Origin: Seonamhaeicola sp.
GTDB taxonomy: Bacteria; Bacteroidota; Bacteroidia; Flavobacteriales; Flavobacteriaceae
Direction of reading: 5' to 3'
NCBI RefSeq assembly: GCF_028281565.1
Contig: NZ_JANQJQ010000039.1
Span: 1 to 32,248, forward strand
DNA: 32,248 bases
In this document: piece by piece, positions 7,317-15,451 of the stretch
Position numbering within the stretch: position 1 is the first letter of the stretch
How the letters are laid out: each line of letters opens with the position of its first letter
Program-made: the position numbers and the translations under genes
Notes under the pieces: generated by a model
What the model saw: the letters and a program-made list of their open reading frames with translations, nothing else
Told to the model about the DNA's origin: nothing
Databases searched by the model: none

Positions 7317-9470
7317 CTATAAATTATCCAACTGATTGCTTTTTTTATCCTCACTGATCGTCCAAAAGAAGCCTATAAAAAAGAACTGGTCCGCAGCCGG
7401 TTTCAGGGCGCGCCTGCTAAAATGCCCGTTTAAATCCGGTGTATTGGCATACTGATAGCCGTTAATATTCCTAAAGCCTAATACGTTATTCACGGATGCG
7501 TACAATATTTTTTGAGGTGAAATTAAATACGCCCAATTCAAGCTCAAGCTATTGAATGACTTGGTCTTTTCATTTAAAAATCCCGGTTGATTTGGATTGG
7601 TATAGGTTCTCCCGGAGGCATATCCATAGCTAAACCCCACCTGACTGCGCCATTTTTCCACCCAGTATTTTCCAACTACGGACAGATTATGCTTGTTCGC
7701 AAAATTTGGTTGTGCTTCCATTGGATAGTTGTTATAATTACGCTTGGTATCTAAAAAGGAATAGCTTAACCAATAATCGAAATTTTTAATAGAGTTACTA
7801 TCTCTCCAAAAGAAATCAATCCCCTTGGCAAAACCATCTCCGGTATTATCAAAATTACTATCCAAGTTTGCAAACTCCGTATCATATTTTACCAGATTAT
7901 CATACTTTTTGTAGTAGGCTTCGGCTCTGAAAATACGTCGGTCTGCGTTGTACTGATAGTTCATAATATAGTGTGATGTATTTTGAGGTTTTAGATCCTG
8001 CTCAAACTTCAACACATTACTTGACGGATTTTGATAAAAGTTCCCATACGCCAACGACAACTGACTCTTACCTGAAGTCTTATAAGCCAAAGACAACCTT
8101 GGCGCTACGGTAAAATCTTTAAAAATTTCGCTGTATTCTGCTCTTAAACCCGTTTTGAATGCCAATTGCTTCGACGCAAATATATCGGCTTCGGCGAAAG
8201 CAGCAGCTATATTATTATCATAGCCATAGCTAACCTGTTCCACAGATGTATTTTGAAACGTTTCGTCAAAATCGGTTGCAAAATATTCCGCACCAAAATA
8301 CAGTTTGAATCGGTTGCTGATACGGTTTTTGAACTTCAGTTTAGCATGGAAAGAGTTTTCGGTATCATCAATATCGTTATCATCAAAATTAATTCTGTTA
8401 TTGGCATGTGTAAAACTCAGGCCTCCAAACATACTCCAGGTAGCATTTAATGTTCCACTGTAAGATCCGTTGATATATACATTGTCATTGTTCAGTTTAA
8501 AATGAACACCATCGGCGTTGTTGATGTCTTCCTGAGTCAGTTCAAAATTAGAAGCATCAAACGCGCCATACAATTTAAACAATCCCGAATCGGTTTTTTG
8601 TCTAAACACGGCTTCTCCTGAAACGGTTTCAAAAGGTTTTTCCCAGTCATTTCTATCCGGAAATAAAGCAATGTAAGGTGCTAAATTAATGTAAGACGCA
8701 TTAACACTCAACGAGCTTTTTTCCCATTTTTGGGTATTTCCTAAGGCGGCTCCAACACTCATAATACCTATATCGGTTTTATCCTGGTCCGGTTCATCAA
8801 TAGTGTTTAACAGCAAAACGCTGGAAAGGGCCTGGCCATATTCGGCAGAATAACCACCGGTTGAAAAGGTAATACCATCAAATAAAAATGGTGAATAACG
8901 CCCACGCGTCGGTGCATTATTGGTCGTTGGTGTATAAGGGGTGAATACCCTGATCCCGTCAATAAAGATTTGGGTTTCATTGGCATCTCCGCCACGTACA
9001 AATAAACGTCCGTCTTCTGAAACTGTTGATGTGCCCGGTAAGGTTTGCAGTGCCCCTACAAAATCACCTAAGGCACTGGCCGTGGTCACCACATCTAACG
9101 GATTAAGAACGTTGACTTTACTGTTATCGCCGGCCGAAAATGTCCCGGCTGATAACACCACAGCATCCAATGTATTAACATCTTCACGCAGCTTAATGGT
9201 TAGGTCTTTCATATAAGATACATCGCCCACCATAGTAAAAGTTTCATAGGATAAATATGAAACTACCAAAGTTTGAGTACCGATCTCTGTGGTCCTAAAT
9301 GAAAAGGCTCCGGTGTCATCGGAAGTACTGCCATCGTAAGTGCCTTCCAAATAAATATTGGCGCCTATTACAGGCTCATTTTTTGAATTAAATACGTTAC
9401 CGCTAATAATAGTTTGCCCTTGTAACTGAAAGCTAAAAAGTGTAATTAAAGTAATGATTAGTTGTTTCAT
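7317..9470 (-). CDS. TonB-dependent receptor with carboxypeptidase-like regulatory domain
   Basis: 717-aa outer-membrane receptor. A signal peptide (MKQLIITLITLFSFQLQGQ) is followed by a CarboxypepD_reg-like beta domain (about 20-105; ISGNVFNSKNEPVIGANIYLEGT). Next comes a plug with the conserved FVRGGDANETQIFIDGIRV at about 160-180 and ALGDFVGALQTLPG before it, then a beta-barrel to the C-terminus. It is short compared with SusC-type receptors (about 1000 aa) and has no SusD partner, so a metallophore, cofactor or other small ligand is more likely than a glycan. No obvious TonB box is visible. It stands alone; the upstream region holds the composite repeat array. A -7-like box (CACTTTTG on the minus strand, 9509-9516) lies 39 bp upstream of the start. 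Confidence 0.9.
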   Translation of the reverse strand: MKQLIITLITLFSFQLQGQTIISGNVFNSKNEPVIGANIYLEGTYDGSTSDDTGAFSFRTTEIGTQTLVVSYLSYETFTMVGDVSYMKDLTIKLREDVNTLDAVVLSAGTFSAGDNSKVNVLNPLDVVTTASALGDFVGALQTLPGTSTVSEDGRLFVRGGDANETQIFIDGIRVFTPYTPTTNNAPTRGRYSPFLFDGITFSTGGYSAEYGQALSSVLLLNTIDEPDQDKTDIGIMSVGAALGNTQKWEKSSLSVNASYINLAPYIALFPDRNDWEKPFETVSGEAVFRQKTDSGLFKLYGAFDASNFELTQEDINNADGVHFKLNNDNVYINGSYSGTLNATWSMFGGLSFTHANNRINFDDNDIDDTENSFHAKLKFKNRISNRFKLYFGAEYFATDFDETFQNTSVEQVSYGYDNNIAAAFAEADIFASKQLAFKTGLRAEYSEIFKDFTVAPRLSLAYKTSGKSQLSLAYGNFYQNPSSNVLKFEQDLKPQNTSHYIMNYQYNADRRIFRAEAYYKKYDNLVKYDTEFANLDSNFDNTGDGFAKGIDFFWRDSNSIKNFDYWLSYSFLDTKRNYNNYPMEAQPNFANKHNLSVVGKYWVEKWRSQVGFSYGYASGRTYTNPNQPGFLNEKTKSFNSLSLNWAYLISPQKILYASVNNVLGFRNINGYQYANTPDLNGHFSRRALKPAADQFFFIGFFWTISEDKKSNQLDNL

Positions 9471-9587
9471 GACGTGATAAAAATCTATTCGTTTTTTGTT
9501 TGATGAAGCAAAAGTGCGATAGAACGTTTTACGAAAAAATTGAAACTAACCGAACTGTAAAATCTTATGGATGAATTGAAAATTCGT

Positions 9588-10062
9588 GTTCAGTATGTTG
9601 TACTCAGTTCGTAGTTGTAGTTTACTGTTTCATGTTTCTAGTCATTCCGTTTAGGAATTTTATACACAGGGATGAATCTATTAACTTTTAACCAATAACT
9701 ATTAACATTTTTGTGACTTAGCGCCTTTGCGAGAGACACTAGTGTTCAGTTGGCAGTACTCAGTTTGCAGTAAGCAGTAGACAGTTTGCAGTTTCATGTT
9801 TCTGGTTATTCCGTTTAGGGATTTTATATACAACAGTGTATCTATTAACTTTTAACCAATAACCAGTAACATTTTTGTGACTTAGCACCTTTGCGAGAGA
9901 CACTAGTGTTCAGTTGGCAGTACTCAGTTTGCAGTAAGCAGTAGACAGTTTGCAGTTTCATGTTTCTGGTTATTCCGTTTAGAGATTTTATATACAACAG
10001 TGAATCTATTAACTTTTAACCAATAACTATTAACATTTTTGTGACTTAGCGCCTTTGCGTGA
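9588..10062 (+). repeat. Tandem array of a ~164-bp composite repeat (about 2.9 units)
   Basis: Three head-to-tail units start at 9588, 9744 and 9908. Units 2 and 3 are almost identical; unit 1 is diverged and about 156 bp. Each unit contains seven heptamers of the form nnnCAGT (9744-9792 in unit 2), a roughly 50-bp unique middle, about four heptamers related to CTATTAA (9842-9869), and a tail with TTGTGACTTAGCGCCTTTGCG. There is no coding potential and no transposase. A related copy lies inverted at 30264-30516. This array fills most of the 718-bp gap between the receptor gene and the sigma factor gene. Confidence 0.9.
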
Positions 10063-10188
10063 AAGTGAAGTTAGAAGCATTCAAAACCAATAATTAAAAA
10101 GGGGTGAATTGAAAATTAAATATTATTTTAACGCCTCTGTAACATTTTAAAATTTTAGGCTACTTATCATTGTAACTAAACCATCACA

Positions 10189-10683
10189 TTGAAAAACGAA
10201 TTAGAACAAAGTTTTGTAGAACTACTTGAAAAGCATCAGAATATTATACACAAGGTTTGCCGCCTGTATACTAATAATTATGATGCTCACAATGATCTGT
10301 TTCAAGAAATTACCATTCAGCTTTGGAAAGCATACCCGAAGTTTCGTGGTGATTCTAAATTTAGTACCTGGATGTATCGAGTTGGTTTAAATACTGCCAT
10401 CACCTTATACCGTAAGTCTAAAAGAACTATTGCCACCCAGGATTATGATGGCGTAGCTTTTAAAATGAAATCTGAAGCCTATGATGATACCGAAGAACAA
10501 CAGTTAAAAATTCTGTACAAGGCTGTGCATCAATTAAACGATATTGAAAAGGCACTTGTTTTCTTGTATTTAGAAGACAAAGACTATAGAGAAATAAGTG
10601 AAACTATGGGAATTAGCGAAGTAAATGCCCGCGTGAAAATGAACCGAATTAAGAACAAGCTAAAAACCATTTTAAATCCGTAA
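10189..10683 (+). CDS. ECF-type RNA polymerase sigma factor
   Basis: 164-aa sigma-70 family ECF factor. Region 2 is seen in HNDLFQEITIQLWKAYPKFRGDSKFSTWMYRVGLNTAIT. Region 4 is ALVFLYLEDKDYREISETMGISEVNARVKMNRIKNKLK with its helix-turn-helix. The start is TTG at 10189: no in-frame ATG lies between it and the conserved N-terminal sequence ELEQSFVELLEKHQNIIHKVCRLY. The membrane protein gene follows after 3 bp and is its likely regulator partner. There is no FecR-type anti-sigma factor, and the nearby TonB-dependent receptor lacks an obvious N-terminal signalling domain, so this is not a standard Fec-type system. Target promoters are unknown. Confidence 0.9.
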   Translation: MKNELEQSFVELLEKHQNIIHKVCRLYTNNYDAHNDLFQEITIQLWKAYPKFRGDSKFSTWMYRVGLNTAITLYRKSKRTIATQDYDGVAFKMKSEAYDDTEEQQLKILYKAVHQLNDIEKALVFLYLEDKDYREISETMGISEVNARVKMNRIKNKLKTILNP

Positions 10684-10686
10684 ATC

Positions 10687-11325
10687 ATGGAGGGATTAGA
10701 TCTATTAAAGAAAGATTGGAATAGAGAGGAGAAGTACCCAAAACTGACATCTGATGATATATATAAGATGATTTTAAAAAAATCGTCCTCTATTGTTAAA
10801 TGGATCTTTATCATCAGCTTGTTAGAGTTTGCCTTCTGGATAGGTATTTCCTTTTTGTTGAAGGGCACTTCATTATCCAGTAAACTGGAGCATATAGACA
10901 TGGATCATATACTAATCCCTTTATCCATCATTTCCTATGGGATCTTAATCTATTTCTTTTATTTATTTTACAGAAACTACAGGAACATTTCTTCTACAGA
11001 CAGTTCCAAAACCTTAATGGAGAACATTTTAAAAACCAGAAGAACCGTTAAGTATTATGTAATATTCAATTTAGCTTCCCTGGTTGTAGGCGCTTTTGTT
11101 GGTGGTTACTATGCCTTAAGTCACGACCCGAATTTTTCCACCAGCCTGGAACAGGCTTCCGCAAACGGCGAAGTATTTAAACTTTACGCTGTCATTATTT
11201 TAGTGATTTTTGCTGTACTGGCTGTAACAATTGCCATATTGCTATTATTTTACTGGTTGATCTATGGCATCCTCTTGAAACGCTTAAAAAGAAACTATAA
11301 CGAGCTTAAAAAACTGGAAGTTTAA
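10687..11325 (+). CDS. Membrane protein paired with the ECF sigma factor
   Basis: 212 aa with a soluble N-terminus (MEGLDLLKKDWNREEKYPKLTSDDIYKMI) and about four membrane segments: 38-58, 70-92, 115-138 and 153-182. It starts 3 bp after the sigma factor stop, so the two are translationally close and surely co-transcribed. The N-terminal soluble segment could bind the sigma factor, making this a candidate anti-sigma protein. It lacks the zinc-binding HxxxCxxC of ZAS-type anti-sigma factors and any FecR motif. Its stop codon overlaps that of rluE on the other strand by 4 bp. Function is inferred from position only. Confidence 0.75.
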   Translation: MEGLDLLKKDWNREEKYPKLTSDDIYKMILKKSSSIVKWIFIISLLEFAFWIGISFLLKGTSLSSKLEHIDMDHILIPLSIISYGILIYFFYLFYRNYRNISSTDSSKTLMENILKTRRTVKYYVIFNLASLVVGAFVGGYYALSHDPNFSTSLEQASANGEVFKLYAVIILVIFAVLAVTIAILLLFYWLIYGILLKRLKRNYNELKKLEV

Positions 11326-11906
11326 AAAAACGTCTTAACTTCCATAACATCGCCAACCTGCATAGTGTTTAAGTGCAAGTCACCAACCCTGACACGCACT
11401 AACCGTAAGGTTGGAAACCCAACAGCCGAAGTCATTTTTCTAACCTGACGAAACTTCCCTTCTTTTAGTGTTACCGATATCCAACTTGTTGGTCCGTGCC
11501 TCTCATCTCTTATTTTTTTGGAACGAACAGGCAATTCCGGTTCGGCATCAAGCTTAAAAACTTTGCAAGGTTTCGTTTGATACTTCTTTCCGTCAAAACC
11601 AATTTTCACACCGGATTTTAATTGTTCAATAGCTTCTAAAAAAATATCGCCATCAAGTTGGGCATAGTATTCTTTTTCAACTTTTTGGCTGTTTATAAAG
11701 TCACTCATCTTCCCATCGGTAGTTAACAATAATAAGCCTTCTGACTTCTCATCCAATCTACCTATTGCCATAATCCCATCAGGAAAATCAAACAGCGCTC
11801 CTAAGAACTTTTTCGATTGCTGTTTAGAATCCTGACTTCTAAACTGACTTAAAAAACCGTAGGGCTTATAGATTATAAAATGCCTGTGGTCATCCGAAGT
11901 TTTCAT
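11322..11906 (-). CDS. rluE: 23S rRNA pseudouridine synthase, RluE type
   Basis: 194-aa RsuA/RluE-family pseudouridine synthase; E. coli RluE isomerises U2457 of 23S rRNA. The start is KPYGFLSQF. The catalytic motif GRLDEKSEGLLLLTTDG holds the essential Asp. The C-terminal stretch GPTSWISVTLKEGKFRQVR and KMTSAVGFPTLRLVRVRVG closely follows RluE. There is no N-terminal S4 domain, as in RluE and unlike RsuA or RluB. It lies downstream of topB and the GNAT-like gene on the same strand (gap 34 bp to the latter). Its end overlaps the sigma-associated membrane gene. Confidence 0.9.
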   Translation of the reverse strand: MKTSDDHRHFIIYKPYGFLSQFRSQDSKQQSKKFLGALFDFPDGIMAIGRLDEKSEGLLLLTTDGKMSDFINSQKVEKEYYAQLDGDIFLEAIEQLKSGVKIGFDGKKYQTKPCKVFKLDAEPELPVRSKKIRDERHGPTSWISVTLKEGKFRQVRKMTSAVGFPTLRLVRVRVGDLHLNTMQVGDVMEVKTFF

Positions 11907-11940
11907 TAGCTCATAAGGGTTCTAAGAGAACAACATCAAA

Positions 11941-12618
11941 TTACTCGTACTTCTTTAAGGTAAAGTTCCACTTATATTTGTCAAACAGTACAATATTTAA
12001 ATAGAGATAAAGATTTTTAGAATTAAGTTTCTTTTTAAATTTAATGGATGACTTATTAAAATATTCGGTAACACTGTATTTTACATTTCTACCCTGTTCC
12101 CTTAATAACTGGTACACCTGATAACGCAAATAAGGCGCCAGGTTTTTTCCTCTGTGAAGATGTGATGTCCATATATTAAAGAGATATGCTTCATTAGATT
12201 TTAATTTAAAAACTCTTCCTTTAAAATTAAAATCCGTTAGTGCGATATACATATGAACCACTATTTCATTTTTGCATTCCAACCCTGCACATAAATAGCC
12301 TTTTTTCATACCTTCAACGACTTCTTCAACTTCATCTTTCGGCTTATCTTTATAAAGCTCTTTAATTTCGTCAATACTTATATATCTTAAGCTATATTTT
12401 GACGCATCATCCTTAATTAATGGCTCTTCACACTTTTCATACTCTTCTACTACCCAATAATAGGGTTTAATATCAATTCCAATATTGGCCAATCTATTTC
12501 TTAAGCCAAAAAGAAACATACCGTTCCTGATTATGGCCCAATACCTGTCCAATCTTGATACTTTTTTACTTTGACTAATCTCCATAATTATTGAGTTATT
12601 CCTTTCCATACAGACCAT
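11941..12618 (-). CDS. GNAT-like acyltransferase, function unknown
   Basis: 225-aa soluble protein. The second half resembles a GNAT acetyltransferase core: LCAGLECKNEIVVHMYIALTDF, then the acetyl-CoA-loop-like WTSHLHRGKNLAPYLRYQVYQLLREQG followed by VTEYFNKSSIKFKKKL, a typical beta-alpha end (N...S..F..K). The N-terminus (RLDRYWAIIRNGMFLFGLRNRLANIG) is basic and helical. The start could be the ATG at 12618, 12609 or 12585; nothing decides between them. Low-GC composition suggests a lineage-specific gene. The substrate is unknown. It lies 80 bp after topB. Confidence 0.65.
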   Translation of the reverse strand: MVCMERNNSIIMEISQSKKVSRLDRYWAIIRNGMFLFGLRNRLANIGIDIKPYYWVVEEYEKCEEPLIKDDASKYSLRYISIDEIKELYKDKPKDEVEEVVEGMKKGYLCAGLECKNEIVVHMYIALTDFNFKGRVFKLKSNEAYLFNIWTSHLHRGKNLAPYLRYQVYQLLREQGRNVKYSVTEYFNKSSIKFKKKLNSKNLYLYLNIVLFDKYKWNFTLKKYE

Positions 12619-12657
12619 TACCAGTAGCCAAATTCATGGCAATCTATGCTTTATAAA

Positions 12658-12686
12658 ATGCTTTAAGTAAACAAGTTAAAAAGCAT
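12658..12686 (-). terminator. Weak hairpin after topB
   Basis: A 7-bp stem ATGCTTT / AAAGCAT with a 15-nt loop lies just beyond the topB stop. On the minus strand TTTTA follows it. It may be a partial terminator between topB and the GNAT-like gene. Confidence 0.35.
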
Positions 12687-12698
12687 CTCTTGCCAAAA

Positions 12699-15011
12699 TC
12701 AAAAATTTTCGATTAAAATATTATAAACAAGTTCTTTGGTTGCTTGTTTACCATTCATCTTTGATCTTACTACATTAAACGACACATTAAAATCACAACC
12801 TGATTTGTAATTACTGCAACCATAGGCTGTTTTGCCTTTTATGATGCTTCCCTTTTTACATTTGGGACACAACATACCATTTTTATCATCAGATCTGCCA
12901 GTTTTTTGAAACCTGGCAGGTCTATCTTTGGCTTCCAACATTAACTGGAAATTATCATCAAAACGCAATAAGCCTTCAACGGTTCCCGCATCCTTCTTAA
13001 ATCCTTTTAAATTGACCGTAGATCCTTTTTGAAGTAATCTTATAAACTGTTTTTCTGAGATCTTTTTGCCGTGAATCTTAAAGGGTAATTTAAAGTCGCA
13101 TCCTGTCTTGTATGCACTACAGCCATAAGCAGATTTCCCTTTTATTAAATGCCCTTGTTTACATTTTGGGCAAATTTCAGCAGTAATTCCAGCGCTCTTT
13201 TTTACTTCAGCTTTGGCTTTAGTCTTTTGTGCATTTGCTTCATACGAAATGTTAGCGCGCCTGGTTTCGCTTCTAACTTCATATACCAGGGCATCTACCA
13301 TACGCTTCATATTCTTTATAAATGCGCCGGCACTAAAATCACCTTTTTCTATATCTTTTAGCTGTTTTTCCCAACGTCCTGTCAACTCTGCCGACTTCAA
13401 CAAACTATTTTGAATGGTATCAATGAGCTGCATGCCTGTTTCGGTCGGTAGTACTTGCTTTTTGTTTCGCTTAATATATTTTCTTTTAAAAAGCGTCTCG
13501 ATAATATTAGCACGAGTGGAAGGACGTCCAATACCATTCTCTTTCATTAAATCACGCATTTCATCATCTTCAACCTGCTTACCTGCCGTTTCCATAGCTC
13601 TCAATAAAGAGGCTTCCGTATATTGATTTGGTGGTTTGGTTTCCTTTTCTAAAAACGATGGTTCATGCGGCCCTTTTTCGCCCTTTTCAAAAGTTGGCAA
13701 AATATTGGGCTCTTTTTCTTTATTATTCGGACTTTCGAATACTACACGCCATCCCTTGTCTAAAATCTCCTTTCCGGTAGTTTTGAATGACACCTCTGCA
13801 GCTTTTCCTATAACATTGGTATTAGCTACGGAGCAATCCTCATAAAAAACAGCAATAAAACGTCTTACAATAATATCATAGACCTGTTGCTGGTTAGGTT
13901 GCAACCTGGTTTGTATACCTGTGGGAATAATAGCGTGATGATCCGTCACTTTTTTATCATTAAAAACCTTATTAGATTTTTTTATGGGTTTCCCTAAAAG
14001 TGGCTGCACCAAGTCTGAATAATTGGTAAGCTTCTTTAAAATACCCTCAACTTTAGGATAAATATCTGTTGGTAAAAACGTGGTATCCACTCTTGGATAT
14101 GTCACCACTTTTTGTTCATATAATCCCTGAACAATCTTTAGTGTATCATCAGCCGAAAAGCCAAATTTAGTATTACAATACACCTGCAAGCCTGTTAAAT
14201 CAAACAGTTTGGGCGCATATTCTTTCCCTTTCTTTTTGGTAATGGAGACAATCTCAAAATCACTTTCCTTTACTTTATCCGCTAAAATCTGGCCCTCTTC
14301 TTTTTTGAAAAAACGTCCTTCTTCATAGCTAAACAAGGTATCCCTGTATTTAGTTTGCAATTCCCAATACGGTGTTGACTTAAAGTTTTCAATCTCTCTA
14401 AACCTGTTTACTACCATGGCCAAGGTTGGTGTTTGTACCCTGCCAACAGACAGCACTTGTTTGTATCCACCATGCTTTACGGTGTACAATCTGGTAGCAT
14501 TGATACCTAATAGCCAATCGCCAATAGCCCTGGAAAAGCCTGCATAGTACAAATTATCATAATCTGCTGCGGGTTTTAAGTTTTCAAAACCTTCTTTAAT
14601 GGCTTCGGTGGTGAGAGAAGAAATCCATAAGCGTTTTACAGCGCCTTTGTAGTTGGCTTCATTCATCACCCAACGCTGAATGAGTTCTCCCTCCTGTCCG
14701 GCATCCCCGCAGTTTATAACCTCATCGGCCTTTTCAAACAGGCTTTTAACAATATTGAACTGCTTTTGAATGCCTGAATTGGCTACTACTTTAACCTCAA
14801 ACTTCTCAGGGAGCATGGGTAAGTTGTTTAGATCCCAACTTTTCCAATAAGGTCTATAATCTACCGGTTCTTTTAACGTACATAAATGCCCAAAGGTGTA
14901 AGTTACTGCATATCCATTGCCTTCAAAATAGCCATCATGCCTGGTTTTAGCACCCAACACAGCAGCAATTTCCCTGGCAACACTCGGTTTTTCAGCAATA
15001 CAGACTTTCAT
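12699..15011 (-). CDS. topB: DNA topoisomerase III
   Basis: 770-aa type IA topoisomerase that relaxes and decatenates DNA by single-strand passage. The Toprim domain starts MKVCIAEKPSVAREIA with Glu7. Its acidic motif is CGDAGQEGEL (103-109): the second Asp of the usual DxD is Gly, as I recall for many Bacteroidota TopB proteins. The active-site Tyr305 lies in KVVTYPRVDTTFLP. Gate-domain motifs NGIGRPSTRANIIETL follow at about 492-507. The C-terminus holds two similar four-Cys zinc ribbons (CPKCK...YGCS.YK.GCDF) at about 614-638 and 715-739, separated by a ~75-residue linker domain. No conjugation genes lie nearby, so this looks like a chromosomal copy rather than one on an integrative element. 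Confidence 0.95.
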   Translation of the reverse strand: MKVCIAEKPSVAREIAAVLGAKTRHDGYFEGNGYAVTYTFGHLCTLKEPVDYRPYWKSWDLNNLPMLPEKFEVKVVANSGIQKQFNIVKSLFEKADEVINCGDAGQEGELIQRWVMNEANYKGAVKRLWISSLTTEAIKEGFENLKPAADYDNLYYAGFSRAIGDWLLGINATRLYTVKHGGYKQVLSVGRVQTPTLAMVVNRFREIENFKSTPYWELQTKYRDTLFSYEEGRFFKKEEGQILADKVKESDFEIVSITKKKGKEYAPKLFDLTGLQVYCNTKFGFSADDTLKIVQGLYEQKVVTYPRVDTTFLPTDIYPKVEGILKKLTNYSDLVQPLLGKPIKKSNKVFNDKKVTDHHAIIPTGIQTRLQPNQQQVYDIIVRRFIAVFYEDCSVANTNVIGKAAEVSFKTTGKEILDKGWRVVFESPNNKEKEPNILPTFEKGEKGPHEPSFLEKETKPPNQYTEASLLRAMETAGKQVEDDEMRDLMKENGIGRPSTRANIIETLFKRKYIKRNKKQVLPTETGMQLIDTIQNSLLKSAELTGRWEKQLKDIEKGDFSAGAFIKNMKRMVDALVYEVRSETRRANISYEANAQKTKAKAEVKKSAGITAEICPKCKQGHLIKGKSAYGCSAYKTGCDFKLPFKIHGKKISEKQFIRLLQKGSTVNLKGFKKDAGTVEGLLRFDDNFQLMLEAKDRPARFQKTGRSDDKNGMLCPKCKKGSIIKGKTAYGCSNYKSGCDFNVSFNVVRSKMNGKQATKELVYNILIENF

Positions 15012-15100
15012 GTACTTATTTACATTTTAACAACGCAAAATATAAAAATTGAGGGCTTTTTTAAAGTGGAGTTATTAGGAGTTATTAACTGATTTTATGA

Positions 15101-15343
15101 TTAGGGCAAATTGTAAACTTGGCCCCTATGTGGTTTAAGAGCATCTCTTACTTTTGGCATTTCACTTTCAACAACTACCATATAAGCTACAGTATGCAGA
15201 TCATTAATGGTCTCAATACCTGTAATGTTAATTTCTAAGTTTTCGGCTGTGATATATGCTTTCAGGTGTAACACATGATGTTCTGCTATCTTATTGCCGT
15301 CTGGCCCCTTAAAATCCCAGATTAGTTTAAGTTGTCTCATCAT
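15101..15343 (-). CDS. Small conserved-looking protein, unknown
   Basis: 80-aa soluble protein, MMRQLKLIWDFKGPDGNKIA... ending HRGQVYNLP. It has alternating strand-like and helix-like segments (HHVLHLKAYITAENLEINITGIE; HTVAYMVVVESEMPKVRDALKPH) and reads like a compact alpha/beta fold. I do not recognise a family. Coding is supported by a good -7 box (TATCTTTG, minus strand 15375-15382) about 32 bp upstream and by typical codon use. Either of the first two Met codons could be the start. Confidence 0.7.
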   Translation of the reverse strand: MMRQLKLIWDFKGPDGNKIAEHHVLHLKAYITAENLEINITGIETINDLHTVAYMVVVESEMPKVRDALKPHRGQVYNLP

Positions 15344-15374
15344 TGTTCTTTTCCCCTTTTTTCAAAAGAAATAA

Positions 15375-15382
15375 CAAAGATA
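15375..15382 (-). promoter_or_regulatory. -7 box TATCTTTG
   Basis: An exact TAnnTTTG match on the minus strand, 31 bp upstream of the 80-aa gene. No convincing TTG -33 box was found at the usual spacing. Confidence 0.45.
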
Positions 15383-15451
15383 AATTGAATTCCCTAATTT
15401 ACAGGTATACTCTTTAATTATTAAATCGGCAACACATTATATTTTTTTAAA

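Noticed and set aside
9509-9516. CACTTTTG as a firm promoter of the TonB-dependent receptor
   Set aside because: One mismatch to TAnnTTTG and no -33 box; mentioned in the gene entry only.
9588-10062. CRISPR array
   Set aside because: Units of about 164 bp are contiguous without unique spacers of constant length, and no cas gene is near.
9588-10062. Insertion sequence or transposon remnant
   Set aside because: No transposase fragment, no terminal inverted repeats and no target duplication could be seen.
13149-13845. Several plus-strand ORFs of 66-70 aa inside topB
   Set aside because: They are antisense to a conserved gene and rich in Phe/Ser, as expected for shadows.
12699-15011. topB as a marker of an integrative conjugative element
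   Set aside because: No tra, mob, relaxase or integrase gene is present, and neighbours are housekeeping genes.
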